From the NCBI GenBank assembly GCA_029256565.1, contig JAQSXQ010000122.1, positions 1-6,154 of the forward strand: 6,154 bases of DNA, given 5' to 3'. The notes beneath the pieces were generated by a model. It was not told the DNA's origin, did no database searches, and saw nothing but the letters and a program-made list of their open reading frames with translations. The position numbers and the translations under genes are program-made. Position 1 is the stretch's first letter, and each line of letters begins with the position of its first letter. Shown one piece after another: positions 5,976 to 6,154 of the stretch. Source of the stretch: Mycobacterium sp. Lineage in GTDB: Bacteria > Actinomycetota > Actinomycetes > Mycobacteriales > Mycobacteriaceae.

Positions 5976-6154
5976 TCAGCGGTCGGTGCGCTCGAGCTCG
6001 GCGACGCCGATGGAGGAATCGGCCATGCCGTAGAAGACGAAGTGCCGGCCCGCGATCGTCTCGATCGCGGTCGGGAACACCACGTTGCCGCGGGTCCCCT
6101 GCAGCTCGTCGGCGGTCTGCGGGACGAGCAACGGCTCGGGCGTGCGCGCGAGCA
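5976..6154 (-). CDS. C-terminal end of a GH130-like glycoside phosphorylase/hydrolase (5' end outside window)
   Basis: The minus strand is open from the window edge to a TGA at 5978-5976, giving the last 58 residues of a protein. The fragment reads LARTPEPLLVP, then RGNVVFPTAIE, then HFVFYGMADSSIGVAEL and a short acidic/basic end. This order, NVVFPxxxx followed by a strand with (Y/F)YGxADxxIGVA, is the recognisable final blade of GH130 five-bladed beta-propeller enzymes. That family holds beta-1,4-mannosyl-glucose and mannooligosaccharide phosphorylases and beta-1,2-mannosidases, mostly intracellular. The catalytic region lies outside the window, so activity and exact subfamily cannot be judged. 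A related five-bladed propeller family (GH43/GH32-like) is the main alternative. The gene converges on the lyase, so it is in a separate transcript. Confidence 0.72.
   Translation of the reverse strand, partial: LARTPEPLLVPQTADELQGTRGNVVFPTAIETIAGRHFVFYGMADSSIGVAELERTDR

Overview
The window looks like chromosomal sequence from a high-GC Gram-positive actinobacterium, most likely a Microbacteriaceae-type soil or plant-associated organism. The signs are strong G/C preference at third codon positions, a secreted protein with a C-terminal LAxTG-type sortase signal followed by a membrane span and an RRRR tail, and terminators without U-tracts. The genus is inferred from style only; no rRNA or marker gene is present.

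Layout: (1) 2-1171, plus strand, the 3' part of a family 1 ABC-type sugar-binding protein whose start lies outside the window. (2) 1200-5771, plus strand, 28 nt downstream with its own strong Shine-Dalgarno, a complete 1523-residue secreted, wall-anchored polysaccharide lyase of family PL8. Its module order is signal peptide, PL8 catalytic unit, three F5/8 type C (CBM32-like) domains, a two-cysteine Ig-like module, a FIVAR domain, a fibronectin type III domain, a second Ig-like module, a Gly/Pro linker, LARTG, a transmembrane segment and a basic tail. (3) 5772-5975, a 204-nt convergent intergenic region with two strong hairpins, one behind each flanking gene. (4) 5976-6154, minus strand, the C-terminal 58 residues of what looks like a GH130-type beta-mannoside phosphorylase or hydrolase.

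Together these suggest a carbohydrate-utilisation locus. The lyase, displayed on the wall, would cut an extracellular uronic-acid-containing polysaccharide, the binding protein would capture released saccharides for an ABC importer, and the GH130-like enzyme would process beta-mannosides. Uronate-specific beta-elimination next to a beta-mannoside enzyme makes xanthan-like or other glucuronate/mannose polymers a reasonable hypothesis. The lyase motifs do not fix the substrate. The catalytic Asn, His, Tyr, Arg and Glu are all present with spacing like characterised chondroitin AC lyases, but a second arginine and the loop after the Glu differ.

I found no mobile element, CRISPR array, RNA gene or riboswitch. 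A 1457-codon open frame antisense to the lyase is explained by codon usage.
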